A DNA stretch of 64,000 bases from NCBI RefSeq assembly GCF_014205335.1, contig NZ_JACHNH010000001.1:3838501-3902500 (forward strand). Direction: 5' to 3'. A model generated the notes under the pieces. It did not search any database. It was not told the DNA's origin and was given only the letters and a program-made list of their open reading frames with translations. Source of the stretch: Amorphoplanes digitatis (lineage in GTDB: Bacteria; Actinomycetota; Actinomycetes; Mycobacteriales; Micromonosporaceae). Both the position numbers and the translations under genes were made by a program. This document shows, piece after piece, positions 36,536 through 45,310 of this stretch; position 1 is the first letter of the stretch, and each line of letters begins with the position of its first letter.

Positions 36536-37369
36536 TCAGCCCTTGACGGCGCCCGAGGTGAGCCCCGCGACGATCCGCCGCTGGAACACCAGCACGAAGA
36601 TCACGATGGGGATGGTGATGACCACGGCGGCGGCCGCGATCGGTCCGGTCGGTTTCTCGAACGTGGTGGCGCCGGTGAAGTAGCTCATCGCCGCCGGCAC
36701 GGTGCGCGCGTTCGAGGTCGAGGTGAGCGAGAGTGCGAACAGGAAGTCGTTCCAGCAGGAGATGAAGACGAGGATTGCGGTGGTGAAGATGCCGGGCATG
36801 GCCAGCGGGGTGATGACCTGGCGGAACGCCTGGTATGGCGTCGCGCCGTCCATCTTCGCCGCCTTCTCCAGGTCCCAGGGGATCTCCCGGAAGAACGCCG
36901 ACAGCGTGTAGATCGCGAGTGGGAGCGCGAAGGCGACGTACGGGATGATCAGGCCGGCCCAGGTGTCGAACAGCCCGATCGAGGTCTCGATCTTGAACAG
37001 CGGCGTGACAAGTGCGATCTGCGGGAACATCGAGACGAGCAGCGCCGCCGCCACGATCAGCATCTTGCCGGGGAACTGGAGGCGTGCGATGGCGTACGCG
37101 GCCATCGTCCCGAACGCGATGGCGATCGCGGTGGCGATGATGCAGATGCCGATCGAGTTGAACAGCGCCCTGAGGAAGTCCTGGTTGCTGAAGATCGCGG
37201 TGTAGCTGTCGTCGCTCGGCGAGGTGGGTAGGTACTTCCCGTCGTTGAGCGTCGCGTCGTCCTTCACCGACAGCGACACGATCCAGATCACCGGAACGAA
37301 CGCGTACAGCAGGACGATCGCGTTGACGCCCCACCACATCAGCTTGCGGTTGGTGGTCTCGGGTTGCAT
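36536..37369 (-). CDS. sugB: Trehalose-type ABC permease SugB
   Basis: A 277-residue MalG-like permease ending in [10 protein letters not shown], with six predicted spans and an EAA loop ([20 protein letters not shown]). It starts 2 bases after the sugA stop and lies 20 bases before the ATPase start, so all four genes form one operon. Confidence 0.88.
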   Translation of the reverse strand: MQPETTNRKLMWWGVNAIVLLYAFVPVIWIVSLSVKDDATLNDGKYLPTSPSDDSYTAIFSNQDFLRALFNSIGICIIATAIAIAFGTMAAYAIARLQFPGKMLIVAAALLVSMFPQIALVTPLFKIETSIGLFDTWAGLIIPYVAFALPLAIYTLSAFFREIPWDLEKAAKMDGATPYQAFRQVITPLAMPGIFTTAILVFISCWNDFLFALSLTSTSNARTVPAAMSYFTGATTFEKPTGPIAAAAVVITIPIVIFVLVFQRRIVAGLTSGAVKG

Positions 37370-37371
37370 GG

Positions 37372-38325
37372 CTACCGCCTCCCCGCGTCGGATCCGGGCG
37401 CCGCCGCCCCGAAGAGCTTGATGAACAGGAAGGCGATGATCCCGACGGTGAGGAAGATCAGCACCGACATCGCCGATCCGATGCCGAGGTTCAGGCCCCG
37501 GATCAGGTTGCTGTAGGCCACCATCGACACCGAGCTGGTCTTGTTCGACCCGCTGGTGAGCACGAAGATGTTGTCGAACACCCGGAACGCGTCAAGGGTG
37601 CGGAACAGCAGCGCCACCAGGATGGCCGGCTTGATCAGCGGCACGGTCACCATCCAGAACCGCTTCCACGCGTTCGCGCCGTCCATCGAGGCCGCCTTGA
37701 GCAGGTCCTCCGGCACCAGGGCCAGGCCGGCCATCAGCAGCAGGGCCATGAACGGAACGGTCTTCCAGACCTCGGCCAGGATGATGATCCCGATCGACGG
37801 CCAGAACTCGGTCAGCGGTGCCGAGTCGGAAGGTGCGAGCCAGCCGATGCCCTGTGTCCAGGCGAAGCGCCAGGAGAAGGCCGCGACGACGGTCACGATC
37901 GCGTACGGCACCAGTGCCGAGGTGCGCACGAGCCCGCGCCCCACGATCGTGCGGTGCATGACGATCGCCAGCAGCATCCCCAGTGCCAGCTCGAGGGTCG
38001 CGCCGACCACCGTGAGCAGCATGGTGACACCGAACGCGGTCCACCAGATGGGGCTGGAGAGCACGGTGATGTAGTTGTCGAACCAGATGAACTCGTTGGC
38101 GTCCGGCCGGCGCAGGTCCGCCTTGTTCAGCGAGAGCCAGAACGCGTACAGGATCGGATAGGCGGCCACCGCGGTCATGATCACCACGGCCGGCGCGACC
38201 AGCATCAGGCCCAGCTTGCGCTCGGCCCGCTTGGCATCGGTGTGGCGCTGGCGGGCGATCTGGAGGGTGCCGTCTTCGAACTGGTCCTCGGCCGCCACGG
38301 CGGCCGAGGTCGGGGTGATGGTCAT
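37372..38325 (-). CDS. sugA: Trehalose-type ABC permease SugA
   Basis: A 317-residue MalF-like permease with a cytoplasmic N-terminal region of about 40 residues and six spans. The EAA loop is [20 protein letters not shown]. The ATG at 38325 overlaps the lpqY stop by 4 bases. Confidence 0.88.
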   Translation of the reverse strand: MTITPTSAAVAAEDQFEDGTLQIARQRHTDAKRAERKLGLMLVAPAVVIMTAVAAYPILYAFWLSLNKADLRRPDANEFIWFDNYITVLSSPIWWTAFGVTMLLTVVGATLELALGMLLAIVMHRTIVGRGLVRTSALVPYAIVTVVAAFSWRFAWTQGIGWLAPSDSAPLTEFWPSIGIIILAEVWKTVPFMALLLMAGLALVPEDLLKAASMDGANAWKRFWMVTVPLIKPAILVALLFRTLDAFRVFDNIFVLTSGSNKTSSVSMVAYSNLIRGLNLGIGSAMSVLIFLTVGIIAFLFIKLFGAAAPGSDAGRR

Positions 38326-39569
38326 GGCACGATCCCCTTGCCGTCGATCGCGTCCCGGATGGAGTCGCGCAGCTTGTCGGCCGCCTTCTGCGGGTTGATG
38401 CTCTGCGGTGGCGAGAGGGTGGTCGACACGAGCGTCGAGATGTTCTGGTACACCGGCGAGACCGGTCGCGGCACGGCCGCCTCCAGCTCGGTCATCATGA
38501 CGTCCGCCATCGGGTACGCCTTCTTGAACTCCGGCAGCTCGAAGACGGTGGCCAGGGCCGGCACGTCGCCGCCGTCGAGCGCGGCGCTGAGCGCGTTCTT
38601 CTCGTTGCGCATGCACATCGCGGCCTCGAAGGACTCCTCCGGGTGCTTGCTGTAGGTGCTGATGGCGTAGTTCATCCCGCCGAGGGTCACCTTCGGCGGG
38701 CTGCCGTCCACCGAGGGGTACGGCGCGTAGCCGAGGTCGTCGACCAGCTCCGGGTTCGCCTCGCGCATGGAGCTCAGCACGTACGGCCAGTTGAGCGAGA
38801 ACGCGGACCGGCCGGCCTGCAGGTCCGCGAAGACCTCCGGCTCCTGCGCGTTCGACAGCGACGCGCTGGTCACGCCCGAGGTGGAGAGCTTGTGCAGCAG
38901 GGTGAGCGCCTGCACGGTCTTGTCGTCGATGGTGGGCGCCGAGCTGTCCTCGTTGACGAGCGTCCCGCCGTACGCGGTGATCAGGTTGTTGACGTTCACC
39001 ACGTATCCCTCGTACTGGGCCGCGGTGAAGCCGATCTCGTAGGGCTTGCCCTGCGCCTTGAGCTGCTGGGCCATCGAGATCATCTCGTCGATCGTCTTCG
39101 GCGGCGTCGGCACCAGCGACTTGCGGTACCAGAGCAGCTGGACGTTTGTCGTGCGTGGTACGCCGTAGAGCTTGTCCTTCCACGTGGCCGTGTCGATCGG
39201 CGGCTGGAGGGTGTCCTTGGTCGCCTGCGCCTTCTGGTCCCCGGTCAGCTCCCGGATCCACTTGGCCTCGGCGAACTCGGCGGTCCAGGTGACGTCCATG
39301 CCGAGCAGGTCCATGCCGTCGTCCTTGGCGGCGAGCCGGCGCACGAACTGGTCGCGCTGACCGTCGGCATCGCTTGGCAACAGGTTGCCCACGATGGTGT
39401 ACCGGCCGGCCGCCTGCTGGTTGCAGTCGTCAATGATCTTGTCGAATCCGAGCCCGCTCGCACCGCCGTAGAGGTTGATCACCGTGCCGTCGGGGGCGCT
39501 GGAGCAGGCCGCGACCGGGGTCAACAGCGCAAGGACGCCGATGATCGAGGTCCACCGTCGTTGAATCAT
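38322..39569 (-). CDS. lpqY: Trehalose-binding lipoprotein LpqY
   Basis: A 415-residue lipoprotein (lipobox VAAC, cysteine 22). Segments CNQQAAGRYTIV, DLLGMDVTWTAEFAEAKWI, TTNVQLLWYRKSLV and the C-terminal RPVSPVYQNIS match mycobacterial LpqY from memory of that sequence. LpqY recovers trehalose for LpqY-SugABC. The order lpqY-sugA-sugB-sugC is the same as in mycobacteria. ATG 39569 has GGAGG 7 bases upstream; an ATG immediately before it is also possible. Confidence 0.88.
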   Translation of the reverse strand: MIQRRWTSIIGVLALLTPVAACSSAPDGTVINLYGGASGLGFDKIIDDCNQQAAGRYTIVGNLLPSDADGQRDQFVRRLAAKDDGMDLLGMDVTWTAEFAEAKWIRELTGDQKAQATKDTLQPPIDTATWKDKLYGVPRTTNVQLLWYRKSLVPTPPKTIDEMISMAQQLKAQGKPYEIGFTAAQYEGYVVNVNNLITAYGGTLVNEDSSAPTIDDKTVQALTLLHKLSTSGVTSASLSNAQEPEVFADLQAGRSAFSLNWPYVLSSMREANPELVDDLGYAPYPSVDGSPPKVTLGGMNYAISTYSKHPEESFEAAMCMRNEKNALSAALDGGDVPALATVFELPEFKKAYPMADVMMTELEAAVPRPVSPVYQNISTLVSTTLSPPQSINPQKAADKLRDSIRDAIDGKGIVP

Positions 39570-39668
39570 CATCGATCCTCCGTTCGGGCAGACTGGTGGC
39601 AGATTGTGGCCCACCTCACAGCCCTGACGTCGACATTGCCAGATATCGGGGAGGTGCGCGACCGCTGG

Positions 39669-39681
39669 GGAATCTGATTCC
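39669..39681. promoter_or_regulatory. Palindrome upstream of lpqY
   Basis: GGAATC-N1-GATTCC lies in the 207-base divergent gap between lpqY and the monooxygenase gene, flanked by CCGC and GCGG that extend the symmetry. It could be an operator for either gene; no regulator is adjacent. Confidence 0.3.
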
Positions 39682-39776
39682 GCGGTGATCGATGTGCTTC
39701 CCGTGGCAAGTCGGCCGTGAAAACGTGACAGGACGGACGTTCCCACTGTGTCGATTTAGCAAGAGAGGGCGCAGCG

Positions 39777-40106
39777 ATGATCTTTATTACCGCGAAGTTC
39801 CTGATCAATTCGGCGGACGCCGACCGCTGGCCGGAGATCGCGGGCGGCTTCACGGCCGCGACCCGCGCCGAGCCGGGCTGCCTGTGGTTCGACTGGTTCC
39901 GCGGCGTCGACAACCCGGACGAGTACGTCCTGGTGGAGGCGTTCCGCGACGGCGCGGCGGGCGCGGCGCACGTCGGTTCGGCGCACTTCAAGCAGGCGCA
40001 GCAGGATCTGCCCGCGCACCTGGTGGCGACGCCGAAGATCGTCAGCCAGACGGTCGACCAGGACGACTGGTCGGAGCTGGGCGAGATGGCGGTGCCGGGC
40101 AGCTGA
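39777..40106 (+). CDS. YgiN/ABM-type quinol monooxygenase
   Basis: A 109-residue antibiotic-biosynthesis-monooxygenase (ABM) fold protein, a small cofactor-free ferredoxin-like dimer. AATRAEPGCLWFDWFRGVDNPDEYVLVEAFRD is diagnostic of the family. Relatives oxidise quinols or polyketides. It stands alone, divergent from lpqY, and is followed by a strong bidirectional terminator. Confidence 0.85.
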   Translation: MIFITAKFLINSADADRWPEIAGGFTAATRAEPGCLWFDWFRGVDNPDEYVLVEAFRDGAAGAAHVGSAHFKQAQQDLPAHLVATPKIVSQTVDQDDWSELGEMAVPGS

Positions 40107-40112
40107 CGCGCC

Positions 40113-40146
40113 GCGGCCCCGGACCTCGGGCGAGGTCCGGGGCCGC
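40113..40146. terminator. Bidirectional hairpin terminator
   Basis: A perfect 16-bp stem with a 2-base loop: GCGGCCCCGGACCTCG pairs with its exact complement. It lies between the convergent monooxygenase and esterase genes, placed to end both transcripts. There is no T-run, as is common in actinobacteria. Confidence 0.8.
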
Positions 40147-40179
40147 CGCGTTCACCCGGTCGTGTTCAGTCGGGCACGG

Positions 40180-41280
40180 TCAGGAGACCACCGCGCTCAG
40201 GGCCGGGTACCAGCGGTTCGAGATCTTCTGGTTGCCGCTGTCGTTCGGGTGCACGCCGTCCGGGGTGTCGGTCGCCGTGTTGAAGCCGGTCCACTGGTCG
40301 ACGACGGTGACCGGGGAGGCCGCCGTGCTGGTCGACGCGGCCCAGGCCGGGATCGCCGCGTTGAAGTTGATCACCCGCTGGCCGCAGTCCGCGCAGTTGC
40401 TCGGCGCCATCGGCAGGATCTGGGCGACCAGGATCTTCATCGCCGGGTTCGAGGCGCGCATCTGCCCGACCAGCTTCGTGAACGCCGCCAGGATGGTGGC
40501 GGGCGAGCGGTTGTTCCACACGTCGTTGGTGCCGAAGTGCATCATCACCACGTCGGGGTCGGTGGCCGCGAGCCAGCCGGGCAGCTGGTTCTGGTCGGCG
40601 ACGTTGGTGGCCAGGAAGCCGCCGTGCCCCTCGTTCTCGCCGTCGTAGGTGAAGCCGCAGCCCTGCGCGGGCAGCGTCCCGACGAAGTCCACCCGGGTCA
40701 GCCCGGCCTGTTGCAGCCGCTGCCAGAGCAGCGCGCGCCAGCAGCCCGGCGATCCGGTGATCGAGTCGCCAAGCGGCATCACGCGGACCGTCCCGCCGGT
40801 CGGCGGGGGCGTGGTCGGCGGTGGCGTGGTGCCCGGCGTGGTGGGTGGCGTGGTCGTCGGGGTGGTCGGGGGAGTGGTGACGCCGCCGGTACAGGTCACG
40901 CCGTTGACGGTGAACGACGACGGCACGCCGTTGGTGCCGGTCCAGGCACCGTTGAAGCCGAACGACGTGGTCGCGCCGGTGGCGACGGCGGCGTTGTAGC
41001 CGGCGTCGCGCACCGACACCGCCGCGCCGGACTGGCTGACCGCGCCGTTCCACAGCTGGGTGACCGTCTGGCCGTTGGGGAACGAGAAGGCCAGCGTCCA
41101 GCCGTTCAGCGGGTCGCCGAGGTTGGTGATCGCGACGGACGCGCCGAAGCCGCCCGGCCACTGGCTGGTGACCGTGTAGGCGACGCGGCAGCCGACCGCG
41201 GCGGACGCCGGCGCGGCCAGCAGGCCGACTCCGATGAGCGCGGCCGCGGCCACGCAGGCGAGCAGTTTTCTGGGGGACAT
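40180..41280 (-). CDS. Secreted CBM2-SGNH hydrolase (CE3-like acetyl esterase)
   Basis: A 366-residue secreted enzyme: signal peptide (about 1-27), cellulose-binding CBM2 (about 28-130), Thr/Pro linker, then an SGNH/GDSL hydrolase. Block I is MPLGDSITGSPGCWR, block III FGTNDVW and block V DGVHPND, giving the Ser/Asp/His triad. CE3 acetylxylan esterases have this form. It removes acetyl groups from plant polysaccharide, helping the divergently encoded lyase. A CebR-type operator lies upstream. Confidence 0.88.
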   Translation of the reverse strand: MSPRKLLACVAAAALIGVGLLAAPASAAVGCRVAYTVTSQWPGGFGASVAITNLGDPLNGWTLAFSFPNGQTVTQLWNGAVSQSGAAVSVRDAGYNAAVATGATTSFGFNGAWTGTNGVPSSFTVNGVTCTGGVTTPPTTPTTTPPTTPGTTPPPTTPPPTGGTVRVMPLGDSITGSPGCWRALLWQRLQQAGLTRVDFVGTLPAQGCGFTYDGENEGHGGFLATNVADQNQLPGWLAATDPDVVMMHFGTNDVWNNRSPATILAAFTKLVGQMRASNPAMKILVAQILPMAPSNCADCGQRVINFNAAIPAWAASTSTAASPVTVVDQWTGFNTATDTPDGVHPNDSGNQKISNRWYPALSAVVS

Positions 41281-41333
41281 CGCCTCACCTCAGGTACTGA
41301 ACCGCGAAAGGGGGAGTTGACGGCATCATGTCA

Positions 41334-41347
41334 TGGGAGCGCTCCCA
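41334..41347. promoter_or_regulatory. CebR-type operator (esterase side)
   Basis: TGGGAGCGCTCCCA is the exact 14-bp palindrome bound by the cellobiose-responsive repressors CebR/CelR of actinomycetes. It lies 54 bases upstream of the esterase start. The repressor gene is not in this window. Confidence 0.8.
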
Positions 41348-41426
41348 GCAACAGTCGAAACATTCACCAAGGTTAATTTCATAAAAATTTCGGGGGGTTG
41401 ACGTAACTATTTCGTGGCGGCACTCT

Positions 41427-41440
41427 TGGGAGCGCTCCCA
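41427..41440. promoter_or_regulatory. CebR-type operator (lyase side)
   Basis: A second perfect TGGGAGCGCTCCCA, 30 bases upstream of the lyase start. Together with the other copy it should put both secreted enzymes under cellobiose-released repression. Confidence 0.8.
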
Positions 41441-41469
41441 ATTGATACGTATCACTGTGAGGAGATCCC

Positions 41470-43692
41470 ATGGCGGCCATCGGAAAGATCGCCGGGCTCG
41501 GCGTCGTGGCCCTCGGCGCCGCGCTGCTGACGGGCGTTGACGCGCAGGCGGCCGCCGGCTGCCGGGTCGCCTACGCGGTCACCAACACCTGGCAGGGCGG
41601 CTTCGGCGCGTCAGTCGAGATCACCAACCTCGGCGACCCGCTGAACGGCTGGACCCTGGGCTGGACCTTCGCCTCGGGCCAGACGGTGACCCAGCTCTGG
41701 AACGGGGTCGTCACCCAGTCCGGCTCCTCGGTGAGCGTCAAGGACGCCGGCTACAACGCCGCGCTGGCCACGAACGCGTCCACGTCGTTCGGCTTCAACG
41801 GCGCGACCACCGGCGCCAACGCCGACCCGACGGCGTTCACCCTGAACGGCGTGGCCTGCACCGGCGCCACCACCCCGACCACCTCGCCGCCGACGACACC
41901 GCCGACGACACCGCCGACCACGCCACCGACGACACCGCCGACCTCCGCGCCGCCGACCACCGGCACCGGCCGGCAGATGGAGCGGCTCGACCGCGGGCTG
42001 ATCAGCGTCCGCTCCGGCAGCGGCAACCTGGTCAGCTGGCGCTGGCTCGCCGCCGACCCGGCCGACGTGGGCTTCAACGTCTACCGCGGCACGACGAAGG
42101 TGAACGCCACGCCGATCACCGCGTCGACCAACTACCTCGACGCCGGTGCCGCGGCCGGGTCCGCGTACACGGTGCGGGCCGTCGTCGGCGGCACCGAGCA
42201 GGCCGCGTCCGCCGGGTCGCTGAACTTCGCCGCCGGCTACCTCGACGTGCCGATCCAGAACCCCAACAGCTCCGCGTACGCGGCGAACGACGCGAGCGTC
42301 GCCGACCTCGACGGCGACGGCCAGTTGGAGATCATCCTCAAGTGGGACCCGCTGAACTCCAAGGACAACTCGCAGTCCGGCGTCACCGACCCGGTCTACG
42401 TCGACGCCTACGAGCTCAACGGCACCAGGCTGTGGCGGATCAACCTGGGCCGCAACATCCGGGCGGGAGCGCACTACACCCAGTTCCAGGCGTACGACTA
42501 CGACGGCGACGGCGACGCCGAGGTGGCCATGAAGACCGCCGACGCGACCGTCTCCGGCACCGGCCAGGTGATCGGCGACTCGGGCGCCGACTACCGCAAC
42601 TCCAGCGGCTACGTCCTCACCGGCCCCGAGTTCCTGACCATGTTCGACGGCCGCACCGGCGCCGCCCTGTCCACCGTCGACTACGTCCCGCCGCGCGGCA
42701 CCGTCTCCTCCTGGGGCGACTCGTACGGCAACCGGGTCGACCGCTTCCTGGCCGGCACCGCCTACCTCGACGGCGCCCGGCCCAGCGTCATCATGGCCCG
42801 CGGCTACTACACCCGCACCGTCGTCGTCGCCTGGGACTTCCGCAACGGGACGCTCACCCGGCGCTGGACCTTCGACAGCAACAGCTCCACCAACTCCGGC
42901 ACCGCCGGGCAGGGCAACCACCAGCTGTCGGTCGCGGACGTGGACGCCGACGGCCGCGACGAGATCGTCTACGGCTCGCTCGCCATCGACGACAACGGCG
43001 CCAAGCTCTGGAACACCGGCCTCGGACACGGCGACGCCCTGCACGTCGGCGACCTGGACCCGTCCCGGTCCGGCATCGAGGTGTTCAAGGTCGACGAGGA
43101 CTCCAGCAAGCCGTCCTCCTGGTTCGCCGACGCCCGTACCGGCCAGGTGATCTGGTCGACCCCGGCGAACGGCGACAACGGCCGCGGGGTCTCCGGCGAC
43201 GTCTGGTCCGGCAGCGCCGGCGCGGAGTCCTGGTCGTCGGCCGCGGACGGCGTGCGCGGCCCCTCCGGCTCGGTCGTGTCGAGCCGCAAGCCCGGCTCGA
43301 CGAACTTCCTGGCCTGGTGGGACGGCGACCCGGTCCGTGAGCTGCTGGACGGCAACCACATCGACAAGTACGGCACGTCGTCGGACACCCGGCTGCTGAC
43401 CGCCGCGGACGTGCACTCGAACAACGGCACCAAGTCGACACCGTCGCTCTCCGGCGACCTGTGGGGCGACTGGCGCGAGGAGGTGATCTGGCCGAACACC
43501 GCCAACACGGCGCTGCGCGTCTACGCGACGCCGACCCCGACGGACCGCCGGATCACCACCCTGTTGCAGGACTCCCAGTACCGGATGGCGCTGGCCTGGC
43601 AGAACACCGCCTACAACCAGCCGCCGCACCCGAGCTTCTTCATCGGGGCGAACATGGCCACCCCGCCGCGGCCGAGCATCCGCCAGCCCTGA
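41470..43692 (+). CDS. Secreted CBM2-rhamnogalacturonan lyase (PL11)
   Basis: A 740-residue secreted enzyme: signal peptide (about 1-27), CBM2 (28-135), Thr/Pro linker (136-165), then a PL11 lyase that cleaves the rhamnogalacturonan-I backbone. Repeated DxDGDG-like calcium loops (DLDGDGQ, DYDGDGDAE, DVDADGRDE) are typical of the family's beta-propeller. GAGGAG lies before the ATG. The 3' end is a boundary of the integrated element: a 67-bp stretch (43602-43668) is repeated exactly at 59908-59974, so the last eight codons may have been contributed by the element. The protein is still full length. Confidence 0.92.
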   Translation: MAAIGKIAGLGVVALGAALLTGVDAQAAAGCRVAYAVTNTWQGGFGASVEITNLGDPLNGWTLGWTFASGQTVTQLWNGVVTQSGSSVSVKDAGYNAALATNASTSFGFNGATTGANADPTAFTLNGVACTGATTPTTSPPTTPPTTPPTTPPTTPPTSAPPTTGTGRQMERLDRGLISVRSGSGNLVSWRWLAADPADVGFNVYRGTTKVNATPITASTNYLDAGAAAGSAYTVRAVVGGTEQAASAGSLNFAAGYLDVPIQNPNSSAYAANDASVADLDGDGQLEIILKWDPLNSKDNSQSGVTDPVYVDAYELNGTRLWRINLGRNIRAGAHYTQFQAYDYDGDGDAEVAMKTADATVSGTGQVIGDSGADYRNSSGYVLTGPEFLTMFDGRTGAALSTVDYVPPRGTVSSWGDSYGNRVDRFLAGTAYLDGARPSVIMARGYYTRTVVVAWDFRNGTLTRRWTFDSNSSTNSGTAGQGNHQLSVADVDADGRDEIVYGSLAIDDNGAKLWNTGLGHGDALHVGDLDPSRSGIEVFKVDEDSSKPSSWFADARTGQVIWSTPANGDNGRGVSGDVWSGSAGAESWSSAADGVRGPSGSVVSSRKPGSTNFLAWWDGDPVRELLDGNHIDKYGTSSDTRLLTAADVHSNNGTKSTPSLSGDLWGDWREEVIWPNTANTALRVYATPTPTDRRITTLLQDSQYRMALAWQNTAYNQPPHPSFFIGANMATPPRPSIRQP
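43602..43668 (+). repeat. attL candidate: 67-bp direct repeat in the lyase 3' end
   Basis: Identical over 67 bases to 59908-59974. It lies within codons of the lyase gene, and the reading frame continues to a normal stop in both copies. Together with the integrase next door this marks the left boundary of the inserted element. A second identical block of 42 bases (43758-43799) follows, so the true crossover could be in either. Confidence 0.8.
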
Positions 43693-43761
43693 CCGGTATG
43701 GACGGCGAGCACGGCGGTGGGCGTGAGCTGGGCAGACGCACACCCGCCGCCGGAGCTCGCG

Positions 43762-43813
43762 GGCGGGTGGGCCCGCACGGTACGCGGTGGGGTGTACCGC
43801 GGGCCCACCCGCC
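43762..43813. terminator. Large hairpin terminator after lyase (left copy)
   Basis: GGCGGGTGGGCCCGC (43762-43776), then a base, then CGGTAC pairs with GTACCGCGGGCCCACCCGCC (to 43813), enclosing a short loop. It ends the lyase transcript and probably also int on the other strand. The inner 42 bases (43758-43799) recur exactly at 60055-60096 near the glcF end, showing both came from one ancestral terminator. Confidence 0.75.
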
Positions 43814-43843
43814 GACAAACCTCCGGCGCCACCCAGCCTTAGA

Positions 43844-45067
43844 TCAACCATGGCGCTGGGCCGTCTCTGGGCCGTCTCCGCCGAGCAGCGCATCCAACGT
43901 AAGCCGCGCACGGCGGGGACTGTCGGGCATGAGGTGGGCGTACACCCGCAGCGTGAACGCCGGGTCGGCGTGCCCGAGCCACTCGGCGACCGCCTTGACG
44001 CTCTCACCGGCGTCCAGGAGCGCGGACGCATAGAAATGGCGCAGCGCATGCATCCCGTTGGCCCGGCTTCGCGCGATCCCGGCAGCCTTGAGCGCCGGAT
44101 GCCAGATCTGCTCGGCGATGACCTGCTGACGCAGTGCGGTCTGGCGCTGCGTGGTGAACAGCAACGGCACTGTGACTTCCCGGCCGTGTACAGGATCCTC
44201 CCACGGCAGAACCACAGCACGGGGCGGGAACTCCCGCACGTGTGCCTGGACGGCGTGGGCCACGGAGTCCGGCAGTGGCACCCGGCGTTCCGTGTCGTTC
44301 TTCGGCAGACCGAAAACCAGCCGAGATCCGACCCGCTTGACCTGACGACGAATCGTCAGCCAGCCGCCGGCGGCGTCGAAGTCGTCGGCGGACAAGCCGA
44401 AAATCTCACCCTGGCGAGCGCCGCAGCCCGCGCCGAGGTCGACCACCGGCCGATACCGCCGCGAGACGGCAGCTCGGACGGCGGCGACGGCTCCGACCGT
44501 CCACGGCACCACCCTGGGCAGCGTACGAGTCGGTGCCGTGACGGAGCGAGCCGAGCAGGGGTTCTTGGCGATGAGACCGTCATCGGCGGCTGCGGTCAGG
44601 ATCGCGCTCAGGTGGGCGAACAGCACTACCCGGGTGTTGTCCGCCAGATCCCGGGAGGCCAGCCACACGGCCCATTCCCGGACCGTGCTGGGCCGGATCG
44701 AGGCGACCGCCCGTTGCCCGAAGAAGGGGATCAGGTGATTACGGACCCGCGATCGCACCCCTACCCGGCTCGACTCGTCCATCCGATGAGTGCGTAGCCA
44801 GTGCTTAGCGAACTCGTCGAACGGCTTTCTCCCCGCTGCCGGGTCGACGTAGCTGCCCCGGCTCTTGTCCGCCTCCACTCCGTTGAGGAACTCCTCCGCC
44901 ACCTTCTTCGCACGGTCCGGGAAGGACTTGCTGCGCTCGTAGCCGTCGGGCGCGATGTAGCGAACCCGATAACGCAGGCCCTGCCCGTAGCGGCTTGTCC
45001 GTACACGAACGAGCTTGTCATCCGGCCCGGTGACGGTCTTGTACCAGCGGTCCTCGACATGCCCCAT
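43844..45067 (-). CDS. int: Tyrosine recombinase (integrase)
   Basis: A 407-residue phage-type integrase. An SAM-like N-terminal DNA-binding domain (about 60-170) precedes the catalytic domain with Arg in GARQGE (about 215), the HALRHF box (about 339), the GH pair and the nucleophile tyrosine in LRVYAHLM (about 375). It drives site-specific integration and excision of the element. It starts 2 bases after the xis stop, so both are made from one transcript. Its 3' end contains the repeat GGGCCGTCTCTGGGCCGTCT, also present at the other end of the element and likely a recombinase arm site. Confidence 0.93.
   Translation of the reverse strand: MGHVEDRWYKTVTGPDDKLVRVRTSRYGQGLRYRVRYIAPDGYERSKSFPDRAKKVAEEFLNGVEADKSRGSYVDPAAGRKPFDEFAKHWLRTHRMDESSRVGVRSRVRNHLIPFFGQRAVASIRPSTVREWAVWLASRDLADNTRVVLFAHLSAILTAAADDGLIAKNPCSARSVTAPTRTLPRVVPWTVGAVAAVRAAVSRRYRPVVDLGAGCGARQGEIFGLSADDFDAAGGWLTIRRQVKRVGSRLVFGLPKNDTERRVPLPDSVAHAVQAHVREFPPRAVVLPWEDPVHGREVTVPLLFTTQRQTALRQQVIAEQIWHPALKAAGIARSRANGMHALRHFYASALLDAGESVKAVAEWLGHADPAFTLRVYAHLMPDSPRRARLTLDALLGGDGPETAQRHG
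43858..43877. repeat. Arm-type repeat, left
   Basis: GGGCCGTCTCTGGGCCGTCT consists of two GGGCCGTCT units and is identical to 59762-59781 in the same orientation. It lies about 190 bases inside the left att repeat, overlapping the end of int. Paired inner repeats like this commonly bind the integrase N-terminal domain. Confidence 0.55.
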
Positions 45068-45069
45068 GG

Positions 45070-45258
45070 CTACGCCGCCTCCTGGTCGTGGTACCAGGCT
45101 CGGACCTTCGCCGGGTCGTAGCGCAGGTGCCGGCCGACGCGAGCGGCGGGCGGCCCGTAGCGCCGCTTGCGCCAGGTGTAGAGCGTCTCCACCGGAATAC
45201 GCAGGAAGACCGCCACGTCCTCGACGGTCCAGCGCGGATCCTCTATCGGTGTTGCCAT
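45070..45258 (-). CDS. xis: Excisionase (MerR-like HTH)
   Basis: A 62-residue DNA-bending protein with a MerR/HTH_17 fold: WTVEDVAVFLRIPVETLYTW, then the RVGRHLRYDPAKVRAW wing typical of AICE excisionases. The ATG at 45258 is preceded by GGAGAGGACC. The start lies just downstream of the 26-bp palindromic repeat at 45275-45300, a likely operator, so xis-int may be controlled separately from rep. Confidence 0.88.
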   Translation of the reverse strand: MATPIEDPRWTVEDVAVFLRIPVETLYTWRKRRYGPPAARVGRHLRYDPAKVRAWYHDQEAA

Positions 45259-45274
45259 CGGTCCTCTCCGTCGA

Positions 45275-45300
45275 TTCGGCGTCAAGGCGGGCTTGACGGT
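45275..45300. promoter_or_regulatory. 26-bp repeat with palindrome, copy 1 (before xis)
   Basis: Contains GTCAAG-N5-CTTGAC (45281-45297), a perfect dyad. All 26 bases recur at 51606-51631. Here it fills the gap between rep and xis, the natural place for an operator controlling xis-int. Confidence 0.6.
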
Positions 45301-45310
45301 TGACGGCCGT

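Noticed and set aside
41872..41960. Short tandem repeat that could be mistaken for a CRISPR or minisatellite
   Set aside because: It is the ACACCGCCGACG coding repeat of the Thr/Pro linker between CBM2 and catalytic domain, with no spacers.
43600..43850. tRNA gene as integration target
   Set aside because: No tRNA cloverleaf or T-loop (GTTCRANYC) is found at either junction; the repeat is lyase coding sequence plus a terminator.
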